Origin: LMUY01 sp964244585
GTDB lineage: Bacteria > Pseudomonadota > Alphaproteobacteria > Acetobacterales > Acetobacteraceae
Assembly (NCBI GenBank): GCA_964244585.1
Contig: CAXTJM010000004.1
Location: 62,001-126,000, forward strand
Direction: 5' to 3'
Length of the DNA stretch: 64,000 bases
Part shown: in pieces, positions 49,849 to 60,949 of the stretch
Layout: each line of letters opens with the position of its first letter
How positions within the stretch are numbered: position 1 is the first letter of the stretch
Program-made: the position numbers and the translations under genes
Notes under the pieces: model-generated
Told to the model about the DNA's origin: nothing
The model's input: only the letters and a program-made list of their open reading frames with translations
Databases searched by the model: none

Positions 49849-50982
49849 TTGCGCGTCGGGCTGTTCACCGGCGCGATCTTCGCGGCCGGCGCCGTCACGA
49901 CTGCCTTCCTGCCGCTCTGGATGACGGACCGGGGCATCGACCCGGGGCAGGTCGGGACAGTGCTCGGCGCCGCCTCGCTGGTGCGGCTGGGGGCGGTCCC
50001 GGCCTGGGGCGCCGCGGCGGATCGGCTCGGACGATTGCGCCCGATGCTGCTGATGGGGGCGGCCGCGGCGGCGCTGTCGGTGGCATGCCTGACGCTGACG
50101 CACGCGATCCCGGGCGTATTGCTGGTCACCACGATGCAGGGCATCGCCGCGGCGGCGCTGACGCCGCTGACGGACACGCTTACCCTGGCCTTGGCGTCGA
50201 AGGGCCAGCTTTCCTATGGCCGCACGCGGGCATGGGGTTCGGCGGCCTACATGCTGGCGACGGCCATTGCGGGGCCGATGCTCGGCTGGGCCGGGTCGTG
50301 GCTTGTCCCGTGGCTGATCGCCGGCGGCTACGGCATGGCGGCGGCCGTATCGCCGGGCTTGCCGGAGCCGCAGCGCGGGGTGCGCCCGGCGCTGCGGTTC
50401 TCGGGGTTGCTGCGGCTGCGCGCGCTTCGCCTGACCATCGCGGCGAGCGCGCTGATCCAGGGCTCGCACGCCGCCTATTACGGGTTCGCCGCGATCTTCT
50501 GGCGCAGCGCGGGATTGAGCGACGGTGTCATCGGCCTGCTGATCGCGGAAGGCATCGTGATGGAGATCGTGCTGTTCGCATGGGGCGGCCGATGGGTGGC
50601 GCGGCTGGGTCCGGCGCGTCTGACAGCCTTGGCGGCCGGCGGCTGCATCGTGCGCTGGACGGCGCTGGCATCGACGACGGCCTTGCCGGTGCTGGCGGTG
50701 GTGCAATTGCTGCACGCCGCCACGTTCGGCATGCAGCACCTCTCATCCATGGCGATGCTGGGCCGTCACGTGCCGCCGGGCCGCGCAGCCGCCGCGCAGG
50801 CGCTGCACTCCGCGCTCGGCTTCTCCGCGCCGACCGGATTGCTGATCTGGCTGGTCGGCCTGGGCTACAGCCGGTTTGGCGGGCTGCTGTTCCTGCCCAT
50901 GGCGGCACTCGGCGGGGCCGGCCTGTTGCTGGCCGCCCGGCTGGCGCAGCTCGACCGGCCCGGCCGCATGGGCGCCGTCTGA
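49849..50982 (+). CDS. MFS transporter, nucleoside/phenylpropionate-type
   Basis: Encodes 377 residues if started at TTG 49849; no ATG or GTG is available between the sufE stop and the first helix, and the RBS is weak. Twelve helices are predicted, beginning VGLFTGAIFAAGAVTTAFLPLWM. The family block FLPLWMTDRGIDPGQVGTVLGAASLVRL, the basic loop ADRLGRLRP and YGRTRAWGSAAYM resemble the MFS_1-like / HcaT branch. Substrate unknown. It converges on the FUSC gene with one base between stop codons. Confidence 0.85.
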   Translation: MRVGLFTGAIFAAGAVTTAFLPLWMTDRGIDPGQVGTVLGAASLVRLGAVPAWGAAADRLGRLRPMLLMGAAAAALSVACLTLTHAIPGVLLVTTMQGIAAAALTPLTDTLTLALASKGQLSYGRTRAWGSAAYMLATAIAGPMLGWAGSWLVPWLIAGGYGMAAAVSPGLPEPQRGVRPALRFSGLLRLRALRLTIAASALIQGSHAAYYGFAAIFWRSAGLSDGVIGLLIAEGIVMEIVLFAWGGRWVARLGPARLTALAAGGCIVRWTALASTTALPVLAVVQLLHAATFGMQHLSSMAMLGRHVPPGRAAAAQALHSALGFSAPTGLLIWLVGLGYSRFGGLLFLPMAALGGAGLLLAARLAQLDRPGRMGAV

Positions 50983-50983
50983 C

Positions 50984-53056
50984 TCACAGGGCGGCAGTTC
51001 CCTCCAGGAGTTCGATCTGCCGCGCGATCCGAAGCAACGCATCCGGCGCACGGCCGGTGGGGCGCGGCGCCGACAGGCGGACGCCGCCGGCTAGGGCCGC
51101 CAGCGCCCGGCTGATCCAGTCGCGCCAGGATTGCAGCGCCTCCGGTCCGATGCCGTCGGCGTGGTGGGGATCCAGTTGCAAGGCGGAGAGCCGGCCGGCC
51201 ATGCGGCGGAGTGCGGCATCCACGACCAGGGCGGCTTGCAACTCCTTGCGCTGGGTGCGGCGCGGTTCGTTCAAGGCGCGGGAGATCGAGGTTTCCAGAT
51301 TGTTGCTCGCCAGCCCTGCGGCCCGGCGGGCCCGATCGACCGCGCCCGGATCCCCCTTGCCGAGCAAGCAATCCAGTTCCGCCTCGGCAAAGGCCGCGTG
51401 GGCGGTGATGGCGGTCCGAAGCTCGCGCCTGAGGCGGTCCGGCTCCCAACTCGGCCACAGCACGAGGCAGCCGAGCACCGCCAAGGCGCCGCCGGCGAGG
51501 GTGTAGAGCGCGCGCAGGCCGGCGATATACAGTTCTCCCGTGCCGGGCTGGCTGAACTCCGTCAGCAAGACGACGAGCGGGGTCAGCAGCGAGATGAACG
51601 CGCCGTAGTTCACCGACCGGACGGTGAAGGCCGCGACCGCAAGCGGGAACAAGGCGGACGCGATCGCCAGCGGCGTCGTGCACACCAGCGCGATCACCGC
51701 TGCCAGCAGGCCGCCGAGCACCGTGCCGCCGATCCGTTCCAGGGCGCGCTGCCAGGTCAGCGCGTAGAAGGGCTGCATGGTCAGGATCAGCGTGATGGTC
51801 AGCCAGTGATGGTAGCGGCCGGGGGTTCCGAGGGTGAAGACCAGCGCCGGGGCGGCGACGACGGCGGCGCGCAGGGCGTGGCGGAAGATGGCGGATTGCC
51901 ATTGGAGGTTTGCCCGCAGCGGCGTCACCACACGATCCATCCAGGTGTCGGCCGGCGGCGTGTCCGGCAAGGCACCGGGCGCCCAGCCTGCCGGGGCCGT
52001 GAGCGTCGCGGAAATGCGCAAGCGCTCCACGATCGCATCCGCGACGCCGGCCAGGACCGGCACATGGGCCGTCGCCGCCAGCATGGCGTCCAGGGTCGGC
52101 CCGATCTTTCCCAGGCGTTGCATCGGGCTGCGGCGGCTGTGGCCGGGGTCGTCGGCCACGATCGCCTGCGAGAAGACGAGCAGGATCGGGCGCAGCAGGC
52201 GCAGCAGGCGCTCGGCGGCGCGCTGCACTTCCGGATCGCGGTTGGCCTCCAGCACATCGGACAGGGCGATCAGGGCGCCGAACAACTGGTCGACCGCCTC
52301 GATCCGGAGCAGCGCCTGCATGGCGCGCTGGCTGGCCTGGCCGCGCACCCGCAGCGTGTCCTGCACGGCGGTGCGGGCCCGCTCGATCGTGTCGCGGACG
52401 GCGCGGCGGTGCCCGCGTGCATGCGCTTCCCACGCCGCCGCGTCCGCCTTGCTCTGCACCAGGCCCAGCAGGTCGGCGACCAGCCGGGCGGTGGAGCGGT
52501 AGGCGTCGGACACGGCCTGGCGTGCCGGGCGGAAGGGATAGATGCGCCAGATCACCATGGTGAGCAGCACCGCCCAGAGGCAACCGGCCGCGAACACGCC
52601 GCCGAGCAGGGCCACCTCCTGCAACGGCCGCGGCTCGTCCAGAGCAAGCACGAGGACGACCACCAGCAGGTTGCCGACCTGCAGCGATGCCTGCCCCCAG
52701 ATGCGGGCAAAGGACAAGGCGAACACGCCAAGGCAAGCGAACGGGACGGAAACGACCAAGCCACCCGCCCGTAGCAGGCCGAACCCGATGGTGAGGGCGG
52801 CGCCGATGACGGCAAAGGCGATCAGAGCCGGCAGTCGCCGCCGGAACGGGCCGCCGGAATCACCCAGGCAGGTGAGCAATGCGCCGAGCGCCGCCTCCAG
52901 CAAAGGGGGCCAATGCAGCCACTGGTCGGCAGTGACGATGAAGGCGATGGACAATGCCGCTCGCATGCCCTCCGACAGGCTGATGGCACGCAGGTCGATG
53001 GCGATGGGAAGGCGGGCGAGGTCGGCCTGAGGAGTGGTGGCAAGGAGGCGCATCAC
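50984..53056 (-). CDS. FUSC family membrane protein (aromatic acid/fusaric acid exporter-like)
   Basis: Encodes 690 residues in the two-module arrangement of YccS/AaeB-like proteins. Six helices are predicted in about 30-170, then a soluble helical region (DAYRSTARLVADLLGLVQSKADAAAWEAHAR). A second helix bundle follows in about 390-545 (LTITLILTMQPFYALTWQRALERIGGTVLGG is the FUSC_2 hallmark), and then a second cytoplasmic region. Such proteins export aromatic carboxylic acids or similar toxic compounds; no adaptor protein gene accompanies it. It lies downstream of aconitase on the same strand, separated by a hairpin repeat. Confidence 0.88.
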   Translation of the reverse strand: MMRLLATTPQADLARLPIAIDLRAISLSEGMRAALSIAFIVTADQWLHWPPLLEAALGALLTCLGDSGGPFRRRLPALIAFAVIGAALTIGFGLLRAGGLVVSVPFACLGVFALSFARIWGQASLQVGNLLVVVLVLALDEPRPLQEVALLGGVFAAGCLWAVLLTMVIWRIYPFRPARQAVSDAYRSTARLVADLLGLVQSKADAAAWEAHARGHRRAVRDTIERARTAVQDTLRVRGQASQRAMQALLRIEAVDQLFGALIALSDVLEANRDPEVQRAAERLLRLLRPILLVFSQAIVADDPGHSRRSPMQRLGKIGPTLDAMLAATAHVPVLAGVADAIVERLRISATLTAPAGWAPGALPDTPPADTWMDRVVTPLRANLQWQSAIFRHALRAAVVAAPALVFTLGTPGRYHHWLTITLILTMQPFYALTWQRALERIGGTVLGGLLAAVIALVCTTPLAIASALFPLAVAAFTVRSVNYGAFISLLTPLVVLLTEFSQPGTGELYIAGLRALYTLAGGALAVLGCLVLWPSWEPDRLRRELRTAITAHAAFAEAELDCLLGKGDPGAVDRARRAAGLASNNLETSISRALNEPRRTQRKELQAALVVDAALRRMAGRLSALQLDPHHADGIGPEALQSWRDWISRALAALAGGVRLSAPRPTGRAPDALLRIARQIELLEGTAAL

Positions 53057-53069
53057 AAGAGCGTCGCGC

Positions 53070-53110
53070 CCGGGTGTCCCTCACCCGGCCCTCTCCCAGG
53101 GAGAGAGGGC
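53070..53110. repeat. CCCTCACCC-type hairpin repeat, copy 2
   Basis: CCGGGTG (53070-53076) pairs perfectly with CACCCGG (53082-53088) around a 5-base loop. An overlapping alternative stem pairs GCCCTCTCCC (53088-53097) with GGGAGAGAGGGC (53099-53110), with a 2-base bulge. It shares the TCACCC plus CCCTyTCCC/GGGAGAG layout with the element at 39994-40033. It lies between the aconitase stop and the FUSC start on the minus strand and probably acts as the aconitase terminator; TTTCG follows on the plus side only. Confidence 0.6.
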
Positions 53111-53158
53111 TTTCGTCGGGTCAGGCGCAGGGCAACGGTGCTACGCGCATCGCGCCGG

Positions 53159-55852
<2,694 letters not shown>

Positions 55853-55999
55853 CGGTTGCCTTGCTCCTTGGGCCGGCGCAGGAATGCGGCGCGGTCCCAC
55901 TCGTGCTGATGGTGGTGGAGTTAAACCATAGGGGGCGTCGCGGGTCCACATCGGGAGGGCGAGCTGTCGGTCGAAGCGCCACTGGTCCGGGCTGACGGC

Positions 56000-56542
56000 G
56001 TGGCCGCGTTGCGGGGGGAGCGGCTTGTGCTGTCCGGGGTGTCGCTGACGGTGCCGCCGGGCGGGGCGCTGCTGCTGCTGGGGCCGAACGGGTCGGGCAA
56101 ATCCACCCTGCTGCGGGTGCTGGCTGGCCTGAAGCGGGCGGATGCCGGGACGGTGCGATGGCGCGACTGCGCGGTTCCCGCCGCGTATCTGGGCCATGCG
56201 GACGGGATCAAACCCGGGCTCACCACACTGGAGAACCTCCGCTTCGCGGCGGGGGGACGGCCGGCTGGTGCGGCGTTGGCGGCGCTGGGCCTGGAGCGGC
56301 TGAGCGACCTTCCGGCACGGATGCTGTCCGCGGGGCAACGCCGCCGGTTGGCGCTGGCCCGGTTGCCGTTGAGCGCGGCCCCGCTCTGGCTGCTCGACGA
56401 GCCGACGCTGGGGCTGGACACGGCGTCGCTGGAATTGCTGGCTGCGCTGATGGCGGCGCACCGTGCGGGCGGCGGCGGTGTGGTGGCGGCGACGCACCAG
56501 GGACTGAATTTGCCTGACGCCGCCAGCCTGCGGCTTGGATGA
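56000..56542 (+). CDS. ccmA: Heme exporter ATP-binding protein CcmA
   Basis: Encodes 180 residues from GTG 56000. ABC motifs are intact: Walker A LLLGPNGSGKSTLLRVLAGL near 28, signature LSAGQRRRLALARL near 110 and Walker B PLWLLDEPTLGLD near 128. YLGHADGIKPGLTTLENLRF is the CcmA-specific Q-loop region. It powers cytochrome c maturation together with CcmB (overlapping, ATGA). The GTG start trims the first beta-strand; a CTG at 55964, 4 bases after GGGAGGG, would restore 12 residues (LSVEAPLVRADG) and may be the true start. Confidence 0.92.
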   Translation: MAALRGERLVLSGVSLTVPPGGALLLLGPNGSGKSTLLRVLAGLKRADAGTVRWRDCAVPAAYLGHADGIKPGLTTLENLRFAAGGRPAGAALAALGLERLSDLPARMLSAGQRRRLALARLPLSAAPLWLLDEPTLGLDTASLELLAALMAAHRAGGGGVVAATHQGLNLPDAASLRLG

Positions 56543-57201
56543 TGTTCGCGCGGCTGCTCGGGCGGGAGCTGGTGCTGTCGCTGCGCCATGGCGGGGACAC
56601 GCTGGCGGCCGTCCTGTTCTTCGTGCTGGCCGGCGCGCTGTTTCCGCTGGCGATCGGCCCGGCACCCGAGGTGCTGGCCAGGCTGGCGCCGGGCGTCGTG
56701 TGGGTTTGCGCGCTGCTGGCGGCGCTGCTGCCACTGGACCGGCTGTTCGGCGCCGATAGCGAGGACGGCTCGCTCGACCAATTGCTGCTGTGCGGCTTGC
56801 CGCCGGCCGTGGTGGCGCTGGCGAAGGCGCTGGCGCATTGGCTGGTGACCGGGGTGCCGTTGCTGGTGGCCGCCGCGCCGCTGGCGCTGATGTTGCGGAT
56901 GGATCCGGCGGTGCTGCCGTCGCTGCTGGCGGGCCTGCTGCCGGGCAGCGCGGTGCTGTCTCTGCTGGGCACGATGGCGGCCGCGATCGTGCTGGGGGCA
57001 CGGCGCGGCGGGGTGCTATTGCCCCTGCTGCTGCTGCCGCTGGCCACACCCGTGCTGATCTTCGGCGCCGCGGCGGCCGATGCGGCGGCGAATGGGCTCA
57101 GCCCGCGGCCCGACCTGCTGTTGCTGTTCGCCTTGCTTGCAGCGGCGCTGCCGCTGTGCCCGCTGGCGGCGGGGGCGGCGTTGCGGGCAGCCGGCGAGTA
57201 G
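56539..57201 (+). CDS. ccmB: Heme exporter membrane protein CcmB
   Basis: Encodes 220 residues with six hydrophobic segments. It starts MMFARLLGRELVLSLRHGGDTLAAVLFFVL, the usual CcmB opening, with LDRLFGADSEDGSLDQLLL near 73 and LLLPLATPVLIFGAAAADAA near 163. With CcmA it forms the ABC module that releases heme from CcmE during cytochrome c maturation. CcmC, CcmD, CcmE and the rest do not follow here: a small convergent gene begins 3 bases after its stop, so the cytochrome c maturation genes are split in this genome. Confidence 0.92.
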   Translation: MMFARLLGRELVLSLRHGGDTLAAVLFFVLAGALFPLAIGPAPEVLARLAPGVVWVCALLAALLPLDRLFGADSEDGSLDQLLLCGLPPAVVALAKALAHWLVTGVPLLVAAAPLALMLRMDPAVLPSLLAGLLPGSAVLSLLGTMAAAIVLGARRGGVLLPLLLLPLATPVLIFGAAAADAAANGLSPRPDLLLLFALLAAALPLCPLAAGAALRAAGE

Positions 57202-57204
57202 GCT

Positions 57205-57429
57205 TCAGGCGGTGCCGATGGGCCCCAGCGCATTCTGGCCGTTCACCCGCACGACGCCGGCCAGCAGACGCAACGCGTCCGGACCGCCACGATCCCGCAG
57301 GCACCCGGCCTCCATCTCCTCGGCCAGGGTTTCCGCTTGGTCGGCAATGATCTCCGCGGCGCGGCGCAGGGCCTCCCGCGACAGGACGAGTTGGAGATCG
57401 TCAGACAGGATGTTCCAGTCGGCGAGCAT
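57205..57429 (-). CDS. Small hypothetical protein downstream of ccmB
   Basis: Encodes 74 residues from ATG 57429 with GGAGAG about 8 bases upstream. The sequence (LADWNILSDDLQLVLSREAL, ADQAETLAEEMEAGCLRDRG) looks helical and acidic, with a balanced composition that supports real coding. It has no membrane segment and no known motif. It converges on ccmB, and the 129 bases upstream of it, before the rlmB stop, hold no other feature I can identify. Confidence 0.6.
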   Translation of the reverse strand: MLADWNILSDDLQLVLSREALRRAAEIIADQAETLAEEMEAGCLRDRGGPDALRLLAGVVRVNGQNALGPIGTA

Positions 57430-57558
57430 CGATGCTCTCTCCAGTCTGCCGTTTTTGGCGGGTGATGCCGCGGCGGTCGTTGGTGCGCGGTCGACGGCAT
57501 TCCTAAAGGAGGAAGGTTAACGCGAAGTTGGGATGGCGACGCGAAAGAGAGCGGCCTA

Positions 57559-58575
57559 CTATTTTTCCGGTCGGTCCCGGCGAGCCAACTCATAGAGCGC
57601 GACCGTGGCGGCGGCAGAGATGTTGAGGCTTTCCATGCTGCCGGGCATCGCTAGCCCGGCGATCTCATCGCACGTCTCGCGAACCAGGCGACGCATGCCC
57701 GGCCCCTCCGCACCCAGTACCAGGGCAACCCGGCGCTGTGACAAGGCGGGACCGGAGAGCGGTGCGCCCCCCGCATCGAGCCCGACCGTCCATAGGCCCG
57801 CGGCCTTCAGCGCGACCAGCGTGCGGGCCAGGTTGACGGCCCTGATCAGGGGCACGACCTCCAGCGCGCCGGAGGCGGCCTTTGCCAAGGCACCGGTTTC
57901 TTCCGGCGCGTTGCGGTCCTGGGTGATGACGCAGGCAGCGCCGAACGCCGCGGCGGACCGCAGCACGGCGCCGATGTTGCGGGGGTCGCTCACCTGGTCC
58001 AGCACGAGGACCGGACCGGGCCGCTCCAGCACGGCTGCCAGCAGGGGAGTGCCGAGCGGGTCGGCCAGCAGGGCCATTCCCTGGTGCACGGCGTCGCGGC
58101 CGAGCAGTTGGTCGATCCGGGCGCGCTCGGACCGTTCCGGGGCCAGGGGCCAGGGTTGCGGGCGCCGGGCGAGCAACGCGGCCTCCGCCTCCTCCGTCAG
58201 GATCAGGCGGCGGAGGCGACGGGACGGGTTGCCCAAGGCTGCCTCGACCGCATGGAGGCCGTAGAGCCAGACCGCGCCGCGGGGCGCCTCCGGCAGGCGC
58301 GGGCTTGCCGGGGCACGGTCCTCGCGCGGACGTTGCTCGTGGCGGGGCGCATCGTTGGAGCGGAGCTCGAGCGGGCGGCGCACGCGCTGGTCGGGACGGG
58401 GATCGGCAGGCCGGGCCTCAGCGCGTATCGGGGCACTGGCCAAAGGGCGCGGTGGGGCGCCGGGGGGGCGGGAACCCGCTGCACCGGGTGGCCGGGAGGG
58501 AGCGCCCGGCGGCCTCGGCGCGCCGCGGCCGTGGCCACCCGTTGGACCACCTGGCTTGCGAGGGGGATGTGACAT
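57559..58575 (-). CDS. rlmB: TrmH family 23S rRNA 2'-O-methyltransferase (RlmB-like)
   Basis: Encodes 338 residues from ATG 58575. The first 100 or so are a Pro/Arg/Gly-rich, presumably disordered extension, longer than in most relatives. The substrate-binding domain starts at WLYGLHAVEAALGNPSRRLRR. The SPOUT domain has VLDQVSDPRNIGAVLRSAAAFGA near 197 (motif 1), VLGAEGPGMRRLVRETCD near 287 (motif 2) and MPGSMESLNISAAATVALYEL near 312 (motif 3), the knot that binds SAM. It methylates a guanosine ribose in 23S rRNA. It is divergent from the enoyl-CoA hydratase gene, with tRNA-Tyr beyond. Confidence 0.92.
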   Translation of the reverse strand: MSHPPRKPGGPTGGHGRGAPRPPGAPSRPPGAAGSRPPGAPPRPLASAPIRAEARPADPRPDQRVRRPLELRSNDAPRHEQRPREDRAPASPRLPEAPRGAVWLYGLHAVEAALGNPSRRLRRLILTEEAEAALLARRPQPWPLAPERSERARIDQLLGRDAVHQGMALLADPLGTPLLAAVLERPGPVLVLDQVSDPRNIGAVLRSAAAFGAACVITQDRNAPEETGALAKAASGALEVVPLIRAVNLARTLVALKAAGLWTVGLDAGGAPLSGPALSQRRVALVLGAEGPGMRRLVRETCDEIAGLAMPGSMESLNISAAATVALYELARRDRPEK

Positions 58576-58639
58576 CGCTGCGGTATAGCCGTCCTGCCTG
58601 GCGGGAGCTACACCGGCGGACAAGCGGGGGGAGCCCAGA

Positions 58640-59416
58640 ATGGCGGAGATCATAGTGAGCGACCGCGCTGGCGTGCGGGAGATCGCCATCGACCGGCCAG
58701 CCAAGCGGAATGCGCTGACCCGTGCGATGTATGGCGCGCTGGGAGACGCGCTTGCCGAGGCGGGCAGAGCCGGGGCGCGCGCGATCTGGCTGCATGGAAG
58801 TACCGAGTGTTTCACGGCAGGCAACGATTTGGGGGATTTCGCCCGCGCGGTGCCGGGCGAGCGGTCCGCGGCGTGGGCGTTCCTGGAGCAGTTGATCGCG
58901 TGCGACACGCCGATCGTCGCCTCCGTCAATGGCGCGGCGGTGGGCGTGGGCACGACGATGCTGCTGCATTGCGACCTGGTGTATTGCTCGGCGGCAGCAC
59001 GATTCCAGCTCCCGTTCGTGAATTTGGGCCTGTGCCCGGAGGCAGCCTCGACCCTGCTGCTGCCCAGGCGCGCCGGGCTATTGCGGGCGTCCGAACTGCT
59101 GCTGCTGGGGGAGCCGTTCGAGGCGCCGGTGGCGCGAGAGGCCGGCATCGTGAACGCGGTGCTGCCGACGGCGGCGGAGGCGGACGGGCTGGGCCAAGCG
59201 CGGGCCGCTGCCCTTGCCGCCCGGCCGTCCGAGGCGCTGCGAACCACCCGTGCCCTGCTACGCCGGGACCGGACCGACGTGCTGGCGGCGATGCGGAGGG
59301 AGGGCGCCGAGTTTGCGCGGCTGTTGCACGGCCCGGAGGCGCGGGAGGCGCTGTCGGCCCGCTCAGAGCGGCGGGCGGCCGATTCGATGGACATCCACGC
59401 CGCCGGGCAGCGTTGA
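58640..59416 (+). CDS. Enoyl-CoA hydratase/isomerase family protein
   Basis: Encodes 258 residues of the crotonase fold: IAIDRPAKRNALTRAMYGAL near 14-33, the oxyanion-hole block CFTAGNDLGDFA near 57, and PIVASVNGAAVGVGTTMLLHCDLVY near 90-114, followed by FVNLGLCPEAASTLLLPRRAG. The second catalytic Glu position falls in LGLCPEA, as in many hydratase/isomerases. It acts on an acyl-CoA, probably in fatty-acid or amino-acid breakdown. GGGGGAGCC precedes the ATG. It sits 36 bases before tRNA-Tyr on the same strand. Confidence 0.9.
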   Translation: MAEIIVSDRAGVREIAIDRPAKRNALTRAMYGALGDALAEAGRAGARAIWLHGSTECFTAGNDLGDFARAVPGERSAAWAFLEQLIACDTPIVASVNGAAVGVGTTMLLHCDLVYCSAAARFQLPFVNLGLCPEAASTLLLPRRAGLLRASELLLLGEPFEAPVAREAGIVNAVLPTAAEADGLGQARAAALAARPSEALRTTRALLRRDRTDVLAAMRREGAEFARLLHGPEAREALSARSERRAADSMDIHAAGQR

Positions 59417-59452
59417 CAAGCAACCAACAGACGGAATAGGTGCGATCCTGCG

Positions 59453-59539
59453 GGAGGGGTGCCCGAGTGGCTAAAGGGGGCGGACTGTAAATCCGCTGCT
59501 GTAATGGCTACGTTGGTTCGAATCCAACCCCCTCCACCA
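59453..59539 (+). tRNA. tRNA-Tyr (anticodon GTA)
   Basis: An 87-base type II tRNA. The acceptor stem GGAGGGG (59453-59459) pairs with CCCCTCC (59529-59535), followed by A and an encoded CCA (59537-59539). The anticodon arm GCGGA-CTGTAAA-TCCGC gives anticodon GTA. The extra arm is long (GCTGTAATGGCTAC), as expected of bacterial tRNA-Tyr, and the T arm holds GGTTCGAATCC. The sequence to its right is phage-like, so the 3' end of this gene is a likely phage attachment site. Confidence 0.96.
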
Positions 59540-59653
59540 CGTTGTTTCATCGTAAGAATTAGCGGGCTTGACACACTTGCTAGCCTCGACTGCAAACCGG
59601 CGCGCATAACGCGCGGACGCATCGCGGACTCACTTGGGACAAAGCGGCGCCGC

Positions 59654-59896
59654 ATGCTCGACTGGTTCCCCGACAGCGGCAGAGACGGCTTCGGCAAATA
59701 CGTCCTCCACGTCCTCGAACTGCTGGCTGCGGTGTCGTTCGGCTGCATCGGGCTGGCTATCGTGTTTGGACAGCTCGCGCGCCACTCGACCGGAAGGCGG
59801 CGAACAGTCTGGATTTGCCTGGCGGTGGCGGCTGGACTGTCGGCGCTGATGCCGGCGGGATACGTGCTCTACGTGCTCGTGCTGATCGGACGGTAG
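59654..59896 (+). CDS. Small membrane protein of the prophage region
   Basis: Encodes 80 residues from ATG 59654. Two hydrophobic helices are visible, about residues 15-39 (YVLHVLELLAAVSFGCIGLA) and 52-78 (TVWICLAVAAGLSALMPAGY), joined by a basic loop (HSTGRRRT). Size and topology would suit a holin-like or other small phage membrane protein, but no family signature is recognised. TTGACA occurs at 59568-59573 upstream without a good -10 partner. It is the first ORF after tRNA-Tyr. Confidence 0.5.
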   Translation: MLDWFPDSGRDGFGKYVLHVLELLAAVSFGCIGLAIVFGQLARHSTGRRRTVWICLAVAAGLSALMPAGYVLYVLVLIGR

Positions 59897-59997
59897 CGCC
59901 AGCCCTTCAAGAGGCGTGGCGGCGTTTCGTTTGCGGTAGTGGACTCGCGCAAGCTTGCGGGGCATTCTTCGATAACGATCCAGGATATGATACAGAT

Positions 59998-60222
59998 ATG
60001 CCACGTCAAGCTGATGACGCTCCCTCCCGGGAAGAATTCGAGACACTTGAAAACCGACTAAACACAGTCTGTTCTTTGAACTTGGACCTTCTTCTTTTGT
60101 TATCCATACTCGTTGGCCGGTCCACGGACCTGAATAGAACTTACGACTTGGGTAAGATCAAAGGAATAAGCCCCGAAAAGCGTCTAGACGAAATGTGGGA
60201 CGAACTCTTCAAGGCTTACTAA
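59998..60222 (+). CDS. Small hypothetical protein
   Basis: Encodes 74 residues from ATG 59998. The acidic N-terminal part (SREEFETLENRLNTVCSLNL) is followed by a short Leu-rich stretch (DLLLLLSILVG) and a mixed-charge end (KIKGISPEKRLDEMWDELF). The local base composition is clearly more AT-rich than in the core genes, supporting recent transfer. It is followed after 3 bases by the coiled-coil gene, so the two look co-transcribed. No family recognised. Confidence 0.5.
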   Translation: MPRQADDAPSREEFETLENRLNTVCSLNLDLLLLLSILVGRSTDLNRTYDLGKIKGISPEKRLDEMWDELFKAY

Positions 60223-60225
60223 AAC

Positions 60226-60648
60226 ATGGCCGTCGATGAATCTCTTCCAGACCGTCAGAGAATCAAGCAGGAGCGTGACGCTGTCGTTGCCGCGCGACTT
60301 GCATATAGCGGCGGCGGCCCTCAGCCTCCGGGCATGGATGCGCGTGTCACTGCCCTCGAAAATGCCTTCACCGACATGCGGACCACGCTGGCGCGCATTG
60401 ACGAGCGCACTGCTAGCTTGGCAACCGCAGCCGACGTTGAGCGGGTGACTGGAGCGGTGTCAGGGCTTTCGGAGCGTGTCTCAGCTCAAGGCCAGCGTCT
60501 CAGCACGGTCGAGGACACCCTTAAGAACACCGTCGGCGTGGCCTTGAGTAAGACGCTCGGCCTTGGTGGCGGTATCACCTTGTTTGGCAGCATGGTGGCA
60601 ATCGTAGCCGTGGGGGTCACCGCGTTGCACTACCTCAAGGTTCTCTAG
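60226..60648 (+). CDS. Coiled-coil protein with C-terminal membrane anchor
   Basis: Encodes 140 residues. The middle (about 37-100) is a heptad-like coiled coil (VTALENAFTDMRTTLARIDE, ERVTGAVSGLSERVSAQGQR), and the C-terminus holds one transmembrane helix (GITLFGSMVAIVAVGVTALHYL, about 114-136). This architecture is common for phage accessory proteins placed near lysis genes (XhlA-like), which would fit the nearby tail-lysozyme remnant, but the match is architectural only. It starts 3 bases after the preceding ORF. Confidence 0.6.
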   Translation: MAVDESLPDRQRIKQERDAVVAARLAYSGGGPQPPGMDARVTALENAFTDMRTTLARIDERTASLATAADVERVTGAVSGLSERVSAQGQRLSTVEDTLKNTVGVALSKTLGLGGGITLFGSMVAIVAVGVTALHYLKVL

Positions 60649-60786
60649 ACCTTCCCGCCCGCCGCCGGCCGTGCAAGTGTTCGGGAATGATGGGCTAAGC
60701 CGAATCTACGTCTCAAACTAAGGCTTTGGAAGTTGAGGATCGATCAGTCTTCATCCGTGTGACCGAGCTACCCATAGGGGTTGGGA

Positions 60787-60933
60787 TTGGTCGTATGCGA
60801 TCAGTGGAAGTATCCGTTGATTAATAACCTGGACGAGCGGGCCTTAACCAGCGCCGAAGCATTCGAGGATGCTGCAGCGCATGCCGCTCATATCATAAAG
60901 CAGATGAACGAAGCTCACCTTAGCAAGGGTTGA
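60787..60933 (+). CDS. Possible 48-residue ORF in a 300-base gap
   Basis: The stretch 60649-60949 has no long ORF. A TTG at 60787 opens 48 codons (VVCDQWKYPLINNLDERALT, then AEAFEDAAAHAAHIIKQMNEAHLSKG) with AGGGG about 8 bases upstream and an in-frame TAG just before. The C-terminal half would form a helix. The composition looks protein-like, but the start is weak and no family is known. It may be the remnant of a longer gene. Confidence 0.28.
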   Translation: MVVCDQWKYPLINNLDERALTSAEAFEDAAAHAAHIIKQMNEAHLSKG

Positions 60934-60949
60934 CCGGCCACGCGCTTCT

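Noticed and set aside
55853..57049. The aconitase frame stays open 1.2 kb upstream, giving an apparent 1296-residue protein
   Set aside because: The extra part is Ala/Pro/Arg/Ser-rich, antisense to the clearly coding ccmA and ccmB, and a good RBS and family start exist at 55852.
59568..59573. TTGACA after tRNA-Tyr as a strong promoter
   Set aside because: No acceptable -10 hexamer at 16-18 bases (TGCAAA only); kept as a remark, not a feature.
58576..59748. The rlmB frame continues upstream for 390 residues across the enoyl-CoA hydratase gene and tRNA-Tyr
   Set aside because: It is the complement of a coding gene and a tRNA; open antisense frames are common at this GC content. The family sequence begins after 58575.
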